A stretch of DNA of 64,000 bases. It comes from Penium margaritaceum. Taxonomy: Eukaryota; Streptophyta; Zygnematophyceae; Desmidiales; Peniaceae. Location: the NCBI GenBank assembly GCA_023375785.1, contig SZWC01009552.1:40167-104166 (forward strand), in the 5' to 3' direction. Below, one piece after another: positions 45,729 through 57,480 of this stretch. Under the pieces are notes generated by a model that was not told the origin of the DNA, searched no databases, and saw only the letters and a list, made by a program, of their open reading frames with translations. The translations under genes and the position numbers were made by a program. The first letter of the stretch is position 1, and the number at the start of each line of letters is the position of its first letter.

Positions 45729-45861
45729 CCATCATTTTGAAATTTGTCATTGAAGCACACTTACCGCTAATTATAAATATCTCTAGCATCCCAAATTCTC
45801 AAACTGTGTTCTTCCTTGCAACTTCTACCTGTTTAACATCTATGATCCATTCGGCAGAACA
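45151..45861 (+). repeat. D4 3' LTR with microsatellite
   Basis: 711 bp; without the microsatellite it is close to the 547 bp of the 5' LTR. Its first bases are mutated (CTCTAAG versus TGTTACG). The end GAACA abuts the CACGT duplication. Confidence 0.88.
45539..45727 (+). repeat. (CA)n-(TG)n palindromic microsatellite
   Basis: About 100 nt of CA repeat, a TATATATA-like centre (45643-45656), then about 70 nt of TG repeat. The two halves are complementary, so the tract can fold into one long hairpin. Long Thr/His and Val/Cys frames over it are artefacts. Confidence 0.97.
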
Positions 45862-45879
45862 CACGTGACTAACGTAGGA

Positions 45880-46845
45880 ACAACTGACAGCATTTCTAGG
45901 ACATATGTTCTCCATCCACCTTCGCCCAGAGGAAACATGGAACCCTATTGTTCAACGACTTGAGGCATCCACACTCCTCTGTCATAAGTTCAGAGCCCCA
46001 ACACAGACCAAAGTCATTGCTATAAGTGCCTACCTTAAGTCAAAGTTTCTTTGTTATAGCCACATCTGCCTCCAACCTCAACAGCACCTTCAATGGATCA
46101 AATCCCTCCTCATTCAGTTCCTTTCCTCAGAAATGAGCACACGGGTCTAGGAAAAGGCCTCCACCTTTATTCCGTTGCTACAACAGCTAGCCCTCCCCCT
46201 AAGGGAGGCCTTGGGGTCAAGTGGCCGACTATTGTCACGGAAGCTCAGGCTGCCAAATGGATTTACTCGTTCTTCCAACCCGAGGAAGCACAATGGAAGC
46301 ACAATTTGCTCTTCTTGCAAGACTTCCCCAAGTGCGGACACTTCTTCCTGTCCAACCCATAAATCCAATGACTCAAGCTCCCATCCATCCACCCGAAGTG
46401 GAAGAGAGCTTTCAAATCCTTCCTCCTTTCTGAACCACCTATCCAACCCCCACTTAATCTCTTCAACTGATGAAGGAATATGTCGCATTCAATCGTTTTA
46501 TCCTTAAAGAGAACGACCAACCCTCTGGTCTTCTCCAAAGAGAACGCTGGCTCCTCACATGCAATAGCACTAGCAGATGTCATCTCTCAACCTTCCCACC
46601 CTTGGTCATGGGTTCAGAAAGGTATCCTTGATGAATTTAGAGACTCGCTCCCACTCTCTTGGAGAAGAACTTTCTTCGACGGCCCCTCTCTTCTATCTGC
46701 TCATAGATACACCGAATACTTCACCACACAGGACCTTACAGGCCTCCCTATCAAGATCATATTTCACCTCCCACAACCTTCCATCGACTCGGCATTACTC
46801 ATGGCAGTAGATCATGTTTCCATAACACTCAGCCCCCACCCCTAG
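45880..46845 (+). pseudogene. LINE-like (non-LTR) RT 3' region relic
   Basis: Frames at 45905-46150, 46093-46362 and 46480-46845 resemble the part of plant L1-type ORF2 after the RT. Seen: VQRLEASTLLCHKF then QTKVIAISAYLKSKF, QQHLQWIKSLLIQFL, then PPPKGGLGVKWPTIVTEAQA, KWIYSFFQPEEAQWKH. The GGLG motif and the pattern of Trp/Lys residues are typical. The RT core and endonuclease are missing, and it starts just after D4. No poly-A tail is visible. Moderate confidence in class, low in limits. Confidence 0.6.
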
Positions 46846-46849
46846 GCAC

Positions 46850-47109
46850 GAACCACTGACGTATGAGGAAAACTCACCCCCGTAGTCATATCAGACAATA
46901 CGTCCACGACTGGACACCTTCCTGCGCGACATGACATTCCATCATATCACTTCCCCTCGATCCTCCCTTCCTTAACAAATACATATCATCGTCTCACCAC
47001 GAAACACAACTTCTATCCATCTTACGAGAATAAGTCGAAAGAGAAAATCCCTAACAATTCCCTTAATTGGAGATCACTCAGCGCTAAACACAACTTTGTC
47101 CCACCAGAT
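46850..47109. other. Spacer, nothing recognised
   Basis: About 260 bp between the LINE-like relic and the T2 target duplication; no feature seen. Confidence 0.5.
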
Positions 47110-47114
47110 CTTCG

Positions 47115-47619
47115 TGTTGTGATTTGTGACTTTCTTGTCAACCTGCACAGTTTACTGTGACCACTCGGCCATGTCCATGCCCATGCCGATCCCTGATGCG
47201 GACCTAGGTGGTACCGGTGCGTTGTCTGGTGGTGGACTACCAGCTTGGAGCTGACCGACGACCGTCCCAGAGTTCTGGACATTGTCTGGGACCTCATGCA
47301 GTTTTACTACAGCATGTAGGAGTTAATCGGTGGACTGGCCGTGGGCCCGATTTGCATGTTTTTGCGTTGTGTGTCCACCGTTTGATGCTGGATTCATGCA
47401 TGTGACCAGCCGTGCGCCGCGACAGGTACTTATGCCATGGACCTGTCATTTGTCATTTCTCTCTGCAAATGCTATTGAAGCATTCCGACACTTTGCCTTG
47501 TGTCTTCTAGCCAGACCCTTGTTGTTGTGTGTATGACTTGTGACGGTCGTCGCTGTCTGACTTGGCACTGCCGCCTAGTCAGCGGCTTTGTTGCTAGGAA
47601 GCTTCCACACATCTTCTCA
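47115..47619 (+). repeat. T2 5' LTR
   Basis: 505 bp. Compared with the 3' LTR it lacks about 137 bp after the CATGCATGTGAC landmark (about 47396-47407). Confidence 0.93.
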
Positions 47620-47632
47620 TGGTATCACAGCG
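47620..47632 (+). promoter_or_regulatory. T2 primer binding site
   Basis: TGGTATCACAGCG starts right at the LTR end; one change from TGGTATCAGAGC. Confidence 0.9.
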
Positions 47633-47950
47633 CAGGCGCAGCAACAGCAGCAGCCGAGCAGATGGTGCTACGGAGCTTTCGTGTAGCTTCCACGCGGCTG
47701 CCGCGGAGCAGCTGCCCAATAGTAGGGAGGGTTGTCAAACAAACAAAATATGGTGCTCATGTCGTAAGTTTCCTTGCTGAAATCATCAGGTCCATGCTGA
47801 TGTCTGCAAATCCTTGCTGATGTCAGCACTTGCCTAAGTCAAATTTTGGGGTCGGAAGGTAAAAAATTGCCAGCGTTTCAACTCCTCGAGAACCGCCGAC
47901 TGTTCTGAAATCCGACCGGTTTTTCGTCCCGGTCCATACTGAGCGCTGAC

Positions 47951-49350
47951 ATGACTCAGACTGGTGACGAGAGAAAAGGTCCACCAGACCCCTCTTCCTC
48001 CTCCTCAGGGGTCATGTCCCACGCTTGCAGGCCATTGAGGATCTGCAAAGTTAGCAGGATGAGATGTGTCGTCAGCAGCAGCAGCAGAATGATGCCATCC
48101 TTGCGCTCATTGATTTTCTTCATGGTTAGTCCACGGCCCCACAGCAGACGTTTGGGGGAGTCGACGGTGCCATACGTTTTGCACAGCAGTCCGCATCTAC
48201 ACCAAGGAGAGTAGTAGGACAGGACCCGCCACATCTTGATCCTTTGGATGAGGACCCTGAGATGCCAGGGATGGAGGATGACACCCACGAGAGGGAGATC
48301 CGCGTGCTTAAGGTGCGTCTCCGTCAGCTTCAGACGCGTTCCGATTTCCTGTTCCCGGAGATCAAATCCTCACCTGATCCCTACTTTGGGGACCTTCCTC
48401 ATCCCGGTGTCTTCCCCATCTCTCATCCTTCCTAGCCTGTGATTGCTCTCCCCACGGAGCGGCAACCCAAGGACTTCAAGACATCGCCCCCCACGCTATG
48501 TCAGCGAGGATGGCTTTGAATGCGAAAAGACTCTCTTCCAGTTCGGTGCCACTTCAGATGGGGTATGGCCCAACTATCACAGCCCATACCAGGTTACGGA
48601 CCGCGCTCAGGTGCTGACAGCGGCTTGGGTGATGCGCAGACTCCTTTATGCCATGTCGCACAAGATTGTTGTGGACTTTCGCCCTTTCCTTGGAGAGACG
48701 GGCACAGGCACGAGTGTTGATCCACGTCAAGGCTAGGACCTGGCATTATCCGTGCTTGCTATAGAGACGCACGCCATCTGCACGGCTCACATTCGCGCCT
48801 TTCACTCCCCTCGTCAGGGACTTGCCGAGCCCGCAGCCGAGTACTGGCGGTGTGCCATGTGCATCTACACGTACCTTGTGACTTCAGGAGGTACACAGCT
48901 CTGGGCACTTCGAACGCTTATGATCGGAATTCGTCTTGAGAATTCAGATATCTCCTAGGGGTACATCAATGCCATGCTCGAGCCCTTCTCCACCTCTCGT
49001 CAGCTTTTTCCTTTGCACATCAGCATTTCCTCCAGGTGACTTCCGATCGCGAGGCAGCTATGGCCCATCAGGAGAGTCCACTTACTGCAGCGGTCATCGT
49101 GTCGTCGCCGCTGCCCCTCTTGCATTCCACTTCTCCATCCTCTGGGACACCCTCCTCTTCCTCCTCCACCCCGGCTACGTTGACTCAGATGCAAGGTGTG
49201 ACAACCGCGGCACAGGGGAAGAAGGGCAAGAAGAAGCGTGGTTCGGGCCAGCTGCAGCCGCAGTAGTAGCAGTCATCGGGTGGTAGTAGTGGACGTACTG
49301 TCCACTGCTAAAACTATGGAGGCGTTCATCGCTACACCGAGTGCCAGTAG
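47951..49350 (+). pseudogene. T2 gag with altered zinc knuckle, broken
   Basis: Gag-like content in several frames: a Gln-rich stretch near 48080, RLRQLQTRSDFLFP at about 48300-48350, then TAAWVMRRLLYAMSH at 48615-48660 and EPAAEYWRCAMCIYTYL. A Lys/Gly tail leads into the knuckle at 49306-49344, which reads C-stop-N-Y, GGVHRYTEC. The stop is TAA (49309-49311), and the second Cys is Tyr. The capsid part does not closely resemble T1 gag, so this is a different copia lineage. Confidence 0.7.
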
Positions 49351-49410
49351 CCGCTCGACTGAGCGCAGATCACTCACGGTCCTTAGGCTGCACACACACA
49401 GCAGGCTACG

Positions 49411-51205
49411 TTGAGAAGCACAGCCTCTGGTCGCGCAGCAACCACAACTCTAGCCGTTCTTGCTTTCCCACTGGCAAGCAGTGGCGACCCGGACCCGTGT
49501 GACCGTACCATCGCTGAGCTCCGTCACCTTCTGGCACTTCGCTTTCAGGGAGGTGCGAGTGTGTTGTCACAGTCGGGTTGTTCACAGACTATTTGTTCGC
49601 CTCTTCTCGTCACTCGTGATGACTCGTGTGGAGGGGCACAGATGGCATGTGATAATGATGGGCATAATAGTACCGATTGGATTCATGAGTTTCACCTCTG
49701 TGCCCTTCGACGTTCCTCCTTGCCGGTTCCTCAATGCCCGTCTGAGGCCGAATGTTTCATTGCCCGTTGTATAGTGACGTCCTCCGGTCGTGATCCCGAT
49801 GGCACTTGGATCATCAATTCTAGTGCCACTCATCACATGACCTGTTGTCGTAGTGACTTCCGCTCCTCGTTCATGTTGCATCTGTTTGCTCCGTTTGCAC
49901 AGGCTCTGGTCAGTCCTTGCCGGTCCAGGGCGTTGGGGTTGTGTGCCTCGATGGTCTGTCTGGCCCCCTGTATCTTTCCGAGGTACTTTTTATGCCTGAT
50001 CTTGAGCTCAGCTTGCTTCCTGTGCGTGCATGCACATTGATGGGACTCTCTGTGGAACACACAACAGACTCCGCGACTATGACAACTATTGATACTCGCA
50101 CTATTGTTCTTCGTACCTCTGTTGTGGATGATTTGTATCGTGTTCCTCGGATTTCTTTTTCTTCTTACTCTCCTTCTCATCCTGCTCGTGTGTTTGTCAC
50201 TAGTGTTTTGTCTGATGAGCACAAGCGAGTGCTGCATCGTCACCTATGTCATGTGAGCTCTAACACTGTGTCGAAGCTCATTCGGACACAGCCCGTACTC
50301 GGTCTTGACGCGGCTTCTTTGGAGAAGGTGCCTAAGACTGATTGTCTGTTTTGCACTCAGGGTAAGATGCATCGCTGCACCTACCCTGACTCTCGTTCTC
50401 GAGCACTTCGCCCCCTCGAGTTAGTCTATTCGGACCTTCTTGGTCCTCTTCTTGTCGAGTCTTTGTCCGATCGGGGCCGATACGTCCTGACCGTGACCGA
50501 CGACTTCATCCGGATACATGGGTCTACAGCCTGCACCAGAAGAGTGATGCCCCTCTTACGGTCCGCCTCTGGCTTGTGATGGCTGAGCGTAAGCCTCACC
50601 ACACATTACATACTTTCCATTCGGATCGCAACGGCTAGTTTCTTGGCGAGATGGATATTTTCTTCGCTGAGCACAGTGGTTTTCACCAGGTCTCTGCTCA
50701 TGATACTCCTCAGCAGAATAGTGTCTCTGAGCGCTAGAACCTCACAATGGAGGATGCGGTTCATGCTATGCGGTCTGAGTGCGGTCTCCCAGAGTCCTTT
50801 GCCTTTGAAGGATTTGCCTACATGACGTGGGTCTGGAACCGCCTCCCGCACGGTCCCCTTCAGGACCATGTCACACCGTACGAGCTCTGGTTTGGCCACT
50901 ATGCTCATCTGCGTCTCGCTCATGTCTGGGGATCCGTGGCTACTGTGTGGTATGCTGAGGACTAGCACGGGTCCAAGGTCTCCCCGCGGGGTCGCTTGTG
51001 TGCCTCCATGGGCATCTCCCGCTGGTCAAAGGCTTGGCAGTTTTGGGACCCCGCCCGTCGTCGCATCATTGAGTCCCTCAACGCACTCTTTTTTGAGTCT
51101 CTCATGTCGATTTCCATCACACACGTTCCTATGCGTGAGGCTTCTCGACGGATGGGAGAGTCTGGGCCTGCGAGGACCTCTCGTCCGGCTGATGTGTCCA
51201 TTTGA
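49411..51205 (+). pseudogene. T2 protease and integrase, broken
   Basis: The protease motif near 49806-49840 reads WIINSSATHHM: the family's DSG is NSS, both changes G-to-A, so it is inactive. After a frameshift, the pre-integrase zinc region (HRHLCHVSSN, DCLFCTQGKMHRC; 50232-50375) and core follow: Asp in YSDLLGPL (50428-50450), Asp in HSDRNG followed by a TAG where Glu-Phe is usual (about 50621-50640), then TPQQNSVSER with the third Glu, another stop, and YMTWVWNR. A proline-rich linker follows. Confidence 0.85.
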
Positions 51206-51403
51206 GCCCCCTCCACTTCTCCGGCTCTTGATGACCGAGCGATCATCGCTGTCGCCCCAGAGACCTCTCCAGTATAGCCGGCTTCTACCCCTGCTCCCTC
51301 ACACCTCACAGGCACCCATGGTTCCTTACCTGTTTCCACCAGTACTCCTGTCTCTGTACCTTGTCCTGCCTCGACTCCTACTCCTATTGTCACACCCAGT
51401 CCC

Positions 51404-52860
51404 GTGTCTCCCACACGCATCTTCTCCCACTCATCACCTTCCCCTTTGCCTCAGTCCTCACCAGATGTGGTCGTGCCTGTCTCTAAGCCTAAGGTGAGCT
51501 CCTCGAGCCCAGGTGACTTGTGTGAGCCCGGTGGTCGTCTTCGACCATTGGTCTCCGGAATCCAGCGAGTGCCAGACCCCACGTCCAGGCGCTCCACTCG
51601 CAGCATCGCGAGTGGTGATCCCGGCACAAAGGCCCTTGGCCTGAGTGCCTGCACAGATCACAAAGAGGTACGTCCAATGTGTCCTATGGGGCACGATCTG
51701 GTCACTCGTGAGTTTCATATCGCTTCTGATGCAGCAGCTGACCTTGTTATCGTCAGGCCCAGCACTGAGGCGTGTGCACTTGCCACAGAGAGCTCTCCCT
51801 CTATGGCGCCTGATCCGGGCACACTGAGGGAATCTCTCTCATCAGAGGATGTAGACGCCTGGCGTGTTGCCTGCGAGGATGAGCTTTGTACCATCCGAGA
51901 GCACGGAGTTTACGAGCTAGTCGACCTTCTACTTGGGAAGAAGGCTATTCAGGTCAAGTGGGTCTTTCACCAGAAAGTGAAGCCGGATGGCTCACCGGAA
52001 CACCTCAAGACTTGCTTGGTCGTCAAGGGGCACTCTCAGATCGAGGGCATCGATTACACTGACTCTTTTTCCCCTGTCGGCCGTAGGACCTCAGCTCACG
52101 CTCTGATCGACGTGGTTGCTCAGCATGACAGGGAATTGCACCAAATGGATGTGAACAACGCGTTCCTTCATGGCTCTCTAGATGAGGAGATTTACGAGGC
52201 TCAGCCACCAGGCTTTGAGGACGACGACAAGGTTTGGTGCTTGCGCAAGTCCTTGTACGGCCTCAAGAAGTCTCCTTGGTGCTAGAACCAGGAAATCACT
52301 AGCACCCTCACTCGTGTAGGATATGTATAGAATGAGGTAGATCCCTCTCTCTTTACCCGACGTACGCCAGAGCGGTTCACCGCCATCCTCGTCTATGTAG
52401 ACAGCCTTCTGATCACGTTTCCTTCCATGGAGGCCGTGAAGGAGGAAAAGGTAGTTCTCCATACTACCTATAGGATGAAGGATCTTGGTCATGTAGCGAT
52501 GTTTCTTGGCGTGGAGATTGTGCGTGACCATAGACGTCGGACACTTCTGTTGCATCAGGCCCGATATGCACGTGTTGTGGGGGAGCGCTTTAGTGACCTT
52601 CTTGGTGCAGTGCCCATGGCCTCCACACCTCTCACACCTGACGAGCAAGATACCATCAAGGTGGAAGATCCCACACAACTCAGGGAGACAGTGGATGTGA
52701 CCTTGTACCTCCATCTCATCAGATCTCTGATGTACCTAGCCACTACCACACACCCCAACATCGCTTTTGCCATCAACCTCCTTACACAGTTTTCGTGGGC
52801 TCCACGTGCTAGAGCCCTTCATGTGGCTCTGTGAGTGGTGTGGTACGTGGTCTCCACACC
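51404..52860 (+). pseudogene. T2 reverse transcriptase, broken
   Basis: A largely single frame with stops. It contains WRVACEDELCTIREHGVYEL, VKWVFHQKVKPDG, HQMDVNNAFLHGSLDEEIY, QPPGFEDDDKVWCLRKSLYG. TAG at 52283-52285 falls where the family has Trp. The palm motif reads YVDS instead of YVDD (about 52394-52405), so one catalytic Asp is lost. Then YRMKDLG, FLGVEI and MYLATTTHPNIAFAINLL. It ends in stops near 52832-52890. Confidence 0.9.
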
Positions 52861-52899
52861 GTACATCGGACTTTGCTTTTGTCGGTAGTGTTCGATGGT

Positions 52900-53376
52900 T
52901 CTTAACGGCTATGCTGACATCGACTGGGCATGGAGTCAGATGGATGCAATCACACCGGTTACATGTTTCTGCTCGGTGGTACTGCTATGTCCTGGCACAG
53001 CGGGAAGCAGGGCTGCATTGCACATGGCTCGTCGAAGGCAGAGTATGTTGCTCTGAGTGCAGGGGCTACTGAGGTAGTGTGGTTGCAGCGCATGTTCCTT
53101 GAGCTAGGTCAGTCAGTACCTGCCATTGTGCTTCACTGCGTCAACCACAATGCTCTTGCCATTGCGGAGAAATCTAGTGCCTTTCATGCTCGCACGAAGC
53201 ACATTGCAGTTGAGCATCACTTCGTGCGTGATCTAGTGCAGCGACACGTGATCTCTGTCATATGGGTCGGCACTGACATGTAGCGTGCTCACTTCTTGAC
53301 GAAGGCACTGGCATGCGAGAAGTTTTTGGTGGCCATTTGTTCATTTGGGCCTCACCCCTTGCGCGAGAGTGGTTGA
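52900..53376 (+). pseudogene. T2 RNase H, broken
   Basis: Frame 52930-53283 encodes GYMFLLGGTAMSWHSGKQG, AHGSSKAEYVALSAGATEV, HCVNHNALAIAEKSSAFHAR, TKHIAVEHHFVRD. A TAG at 53281-53283 precedes RAHFLTKAL. It is out of frame with the RT, so a frameshift separates them. This is the usual end of copia pol. Confidence 0.88.
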
Positions 53377-53461
53377 GTGCGGGGAGTGTCTGTGTCCGTG
53401 TTACGAATCTTTCTGCACTCGTTGTTATGTTGCACGTGTATGGACATGTGCACCATCGGGT

Positions 53462-53471
53462 CATGGGGGAG
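53462..53471 (+). promoter_or_regulatory. T2 polypurine tract
   Basis: CATGGGGGAG directly before the TGTTG start of the 3' LTR; the same ten bases precede the T1 LTR on the minus strand. Confidence 0.93.
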
Positions 53472-54113
53472 TGTTGTGATTTGTGACATTCTTGTTGACT
53501 TGTACAGTTACTGTGTCCACTCGGCCGTGTTCATGCCCGTGTAGATCCCTGATGTGGACCCAGGTGGTACCGGTGTGTCGTCTGGTGGTGGACTACCAGC
53601 TTGGAGCTGACTGACGACCGCCCCAGAGTTCTCGACATTCTCTGGGATCTCGTGTAGTTTTTCTGCAGCATGTAGGAGTTTATCGGTGGACTTGCCGTGG
53701 GCCCGATTTACATGTTTTTGCATTGTGTGTCCACCGTTTGATGCCGGATGCATGCATGTGACAGTCGTAGCGTCTGGGTTGTGATTCTTAACATCTAGGT
53801 TCAGACGGCATAGCATTCTGACATGCCTGCGCTGAGTTACGGCCAAAACAGTGGTTTTGGGCCGGTTTTAGGACAGACCTTGTGCTGCCGCATAAGACAT
53901 CTGACGTGCACCGTGGAAGGTACTTATGCCATGGACCTATCATTTTTCATTGCTCTCTGCAAATGCTATTGAAGTATTCTGACACTTTGCCTTGTGTCTA
54001 CTAGCCAGACCCTTGCCGTTGTGTGTACGACTTGTGACTGTCGTCAACGTGTGACTTGGCACTGACGCCTAGTCAACGATTGTGTCGCTAGGAAGCTTCC
54101 ACGCATCTTCTCA
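53472..54113 (+). repeat. T2 3' LTR
   Basis: 642 bp, the longer of the pair; includes the segment missing from the 5' LTR (about 53765-53905). Confidence 0.93.
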
Positions 54114-54118
54114 CTTCG

Positions 54119-54480
54119 AGCTAAGGATATTCAGACAAAAGTCCTTTTTCGCTCCATACATATGGCAAGACACACACGGTTTTCTACGAATGGATGAAAT
54201 GCGTGCTGGTACCGTACGGCGGAAGAAACCACTGAACACTGGTTGCTCTTACCGTAGTGACTCTAACTTTCACGCAAATTCTCAATCGGAATTTAGTGGT
54301 ACTAGCTTTCACCCCAAAACAGGTCGTCTTCAATTTTGGGCATGGTCACCCATCCCCTTTGACAAAATGAGGAGGAGAAGCGACTATCACCCATCGTTTA
54401 CGTCCTTGAGGGTGTAAATCACTGCGTCCCACCTTTTGAGCCCGAACGAGGCTCATGCGGTCAAAAGTGGACATTTGCAA
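54119..54480. other. Spacer between T2 and T1, nothing recognised
   Basis: About 360 bp with a 111-codon frame (54082-54417) that starts inside the T2 LTR and shows no known motif. Confidence 0.5.
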
Positions 54481-54485
54481 GCAAC

Positions 54486-55118
54486 TGTCGGAAGTTACTA
54501 GGACCCTTCCTAGGTCACACGTGTGAAAGCAAGCAGGGACGTGCAATAGACATACGCCGCCATGGATGCGGAATGCTTGCATTGCTTAGCTCGGTACAAC
54601 CGAGACAAGAGGTAAGAGGGAGCGAGCGTCACTTAGAAACCGGTGAGCGTGCACTTCGCCACGGGCATCACGCCCAAGCGCGCACACACCGCCACCCGGG
54701 GGTCAAGCCCGACCGCTCGGCATAAAACCAAATTGGCGGCTACTCACCAGTGCACGGGTGAACCCGGCAAGGTGGCCCCCTAAGGATCAGCACCCGGGAA
54801 ATGCAGCTCCCCCAGAAAACACTCAAAGGCAAGCAACATGATGCAGGGCACGGCAGTTAAGATGTACGGGCCCTAGCATCTACTGCATCACAGAGTCATA
54901 AGAGGCATAGTGTGTCAGACAATGGCCACACGAGTCTCAAGAGAAGCCCTGGGGTAAAGCTGTAGCAGCTGCAAGAGGGTGCCAACGACTTCTCCCAGAG
55001 CTGTCACATCAGTTGCTTCCCCAGGTAGGGCCATGTCATTCAATCTGTACAAGTGGATGCACAGTGTGTGTGAGGAGCAAGAGGGCACAGAGTTGTGAGT
55101 GGCAAACGAACTTCAACA
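54486..55118 (-). repeat. T1 3' LTR
   Basis: About 633 bp. On the minus strand it starts TGTTGAAGTTCG and ends CCGACA. The segment shared with the 5' LTR starts at 54493 on the plus strand. Confidence 0.92.
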
Positions 55119-55128
55119 CTCCCCCATG
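55119..55128 (-). promoter_or_regulatory. T1 polypurine tract
   Basis: Minus strand CATGGGGGAG abutting TGTTGAAG; same sequence as in T2. Confidence 0.93.
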
Positions 55129-55220
55129 CCCCGTAGCCAATCAACCCATACACACAAGAGCAACACAAGGGAGATCACGAGAGGTGATAAAAAACATGCT
55201 GGCACCAAACAGTCAACCAA

Positions 55221-56770
55221 TCAGCCTGGATCATGTGGACAGATGAGACCAACAGAATGGAATGCACTCCTAAACACTTTACGACTGAGGGGCTTCATGA
55301 GGAAGTCAGCTCTCTGAGACTGTGTGTCCACCCAAGCAACCTGGACAATGCCTGCAGCAATGCACTCGCGAACAAAATGGTGCTCCACATTGATGTGCTT
55401 AGTGCGTGAATGATGCATGCCGCTGTTCTCAGCAATGGCCTTTGTGCTTTGGTTGTCACAGAGTAGAGTAATGCAACGAATAGGCACGCGCAGTTGCTGC
55501 AGCAAGCGACACAGCCAGACAGCTTCACATGTGCCTGCTCAAAGTGTAACATACTCAGCCTCGGCGGTACTGCGCGCAACACACCCTTGCTTGCCACTTT
55601 TCCAGGAGACTGCAGTGCCACCGACAAGAAAGATGTAGCCTGTTCGGCTGTGAGCATCTGTGTCATGCGCCCAGTCACTGTCTGTAAAGCCGTCCACCAC
55701 CACAGAGGGTTGTGCACGAAAGTACAGTCCGATGCGGGGGGTGGAGAGGGCATAGCGCACAACTCGCAATGCTGCCTCAAGATGGCGCTCACGAGGACAC
55801 TGGGAGAACTGGGAAAGGAAGTTCACAGCAAACGCCACATCAGCACGAGTGGTAGTGGCGAGATACATTAATGAGCCAATGACCCTGAGGTAGTCGGTCA
55901 CATCGACCGTCTCCCCCAGTGTGGACACCTCCCGAGACTTCAGTAAGGACTGGCCAGCGGGTGTCATGGGAGTGGATGCAGTGGGGATGGATGTGAGGAG
56001 CGGGGAGAATCGCTCCCCCAGGCTATGTACGTATGCAGCCTGATGGATGTGCAAGGTACGTCGCTCACGGTCACGTTCCAACTCCATGCCAAGAAAGACT
56101 CGAGCAGGACCAAGGTCCTTCATCTTGTATGTTGACTGAAGCAGATCCTTGACTGCCCTGACAGAGGCGGTATCAGGAGAGGCAATGAGAAGGTCATCCA
56201 CGTAGACGAGGATGGCGACAAGTGGCTTGGTGGGACCACTGAGAAACAAGGTAGGGTCCACAGGACTTCGTTTGTACCCACCCTTTTCAAGGGTAGCCGT
56301 GATCTCTTGGTTCCAACACAGTGGGGACTGTTTCAGACCGTAGAGAGCCTTGCGCAAGCGCCATACCCGGTTCGTTCCATCTGAGAAGCCGGGTGGCTGC
56401 ACCATGTAGATCTCCTCATCCAATCTACCATGGAGGAAGGCATTGTTTACGTCCATTTGCTCAAGCTCCCAGTCGTGATGAGTGACTAGGCCCAAGAGGG
56501 CCCTGACCGTGGTGTAGCGACCAACTGCGGCGAAAGTTTCGTCAAAGTCGAAACCAGGGATCTGAGAGAACCCCTTTTGCGGTGAGGCGTGCTTTGTATC
56601 GTTCAATTGTGTTGTCAGGGTTGAGTTTGGGATGGTACACACACTTAGCTACGACGGCCTTGAGACCAGGAGGAAGATCCACGAGCTCATACACGTCGTG
56701 CTCAGCGAGTGCATCAAGCTTGGCCTTCATGGCCTTTTCCCACAGCGATGAGTCGGGGGCCGTGCGAGCT
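55221..56770 (-). pseudogene. T1 reverse transcriptase and RNase H, broken
   Basis: RT lead-in WEKAMKAKLDALAEHDVYEL and KAVVAKCVYHPKLNPD run into a frameshift: one extra G in AAAAGGGG at about 56572. The other frame continues with PGFDFDETFAAVGRYTTVRA, LEQMDVNNAFLHGRLDEEIY, LRKALYGLKQSPLCWNQE, and the intact palm YVDD at 56193-56204. RNase H has DSDWAHDTDAHSRTGYIFL and STAEAEYVTL, then TGA (55539-55541), then in the same frame CDNQSTKAIAENSGMHHSRT and HHFVRECIAAG. The catalytic residues are preserved; only the two lesions break it. Confidence 0.93.
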
Positions 56771-56799
56771 GCCTGTACAATCAGGGGCTCAGGCGGCAG

Positions 56800-57480
56800 A
56801 GGCGAGAGACCGGCTGTAGCAAAGCATGATGCGACATACCCAGCCACAGAGGAAGACAGCGCGGAATGGAACTCCTCCTCAAGAAGAGAGTATCCAAGTC
56901 CCGTGCTGGGGTGGACGACAGACGCCACAGTGGACAGAGCAGAGGAGACGAGACCGAGGGCGCGAAGACCAGGATCACCAGAGACTACTGGATGAGACTG
57001 GGAAGGAAGCGCCCAGAGGCGTCCTCCACGGGTGTAGGGTGACACCGGCGGGATGGACGGTGCACGCGAGGACGAAGAGACAGGACGCGGCTGGACAGAC
57101 GTGGGCGGAGAGTTAGTGGGATCGGGAGCACATGGTTCAGATGGCGGAGAGAGAACGAGAGGAGGAGAGACAGCGCCAGGGGGTGACGCAGAGGATGCGG
57201 GTGAGACCGTGGCAGGAGACAGCTGAGGGGAATGCGCGGTCAATGAAGGAGAGGGCTCAGAAGGAGAAGTGGACTGAGAGGGAGATGACGGCAGGGCAGA
57301 GCTTGACTCGGGAGATGAGGGGATCAAGGGTGACGAGGGACGCCCAGACGGGAGAACAGAGGGCCCAGGGGGCAGAGGACCACCCCCACCCGGAGAGGGC
57401 GGAGAGAGGGAGCCACAGAAGCGCGGAGAATCGCGCTCAAAGAGGTATTCAAAGAAAAGAGCATCACGAGACTCAATGAC
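56800..57480 (-). other. Ser/Pro-rich linker of T1 pol
   Basis: On the minus strand this stretch between integrase and RT is dominated by Ser and Pro, a usual feature of copia integrase C-termini. It is in frame with the integrase. Nothing else is recognised in it. Confidence 0.8.

Larger units (their letters stand above)
39652..45861 (+). mobile_element. Ty3/gypsy chromovirus D4, old full-length copy
   Basis: Flanked by an exact target duplication CACGT (39647-39651 and 45862-45866). LTRs 39652-40198 and 45151-45861 are clearly homologous but diverged, well below 90% by eye. Interior order: primer site, gag, protease, RT, RNase H, integrase, GPF module and chromodomain, polypurine tract. 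Every domain except the GPF-chromodomain end is broken. The element is of the same family as X1-X3, D2 and probably D3. Confidence 0.93.
47115..54113 (+). mobile_element. Ty1/copia element T2
   Basis: A 7-kb plus-strand element with exact target duplication CTTCG (47110-47114 and 54114-54118). LTRs 47115-47619 and 53472-54113 both run TGTTGTGAT to CTTCTCA. Primer site, gag, protease, integrase, RT, RNase H and polypurine tract appear in copia order. All coding parts carry stops and frameshifts. It lacks the extra frame that T1 has before gag: only about 320 bp separate the primer site from gag. Confidence 0.95.

Noticed and set aside
45426-45868. Thr/His, Val/Cys repeat proteins on both strands
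   Set aside because: They are translations of the CA/TG microsatellite in all frames.
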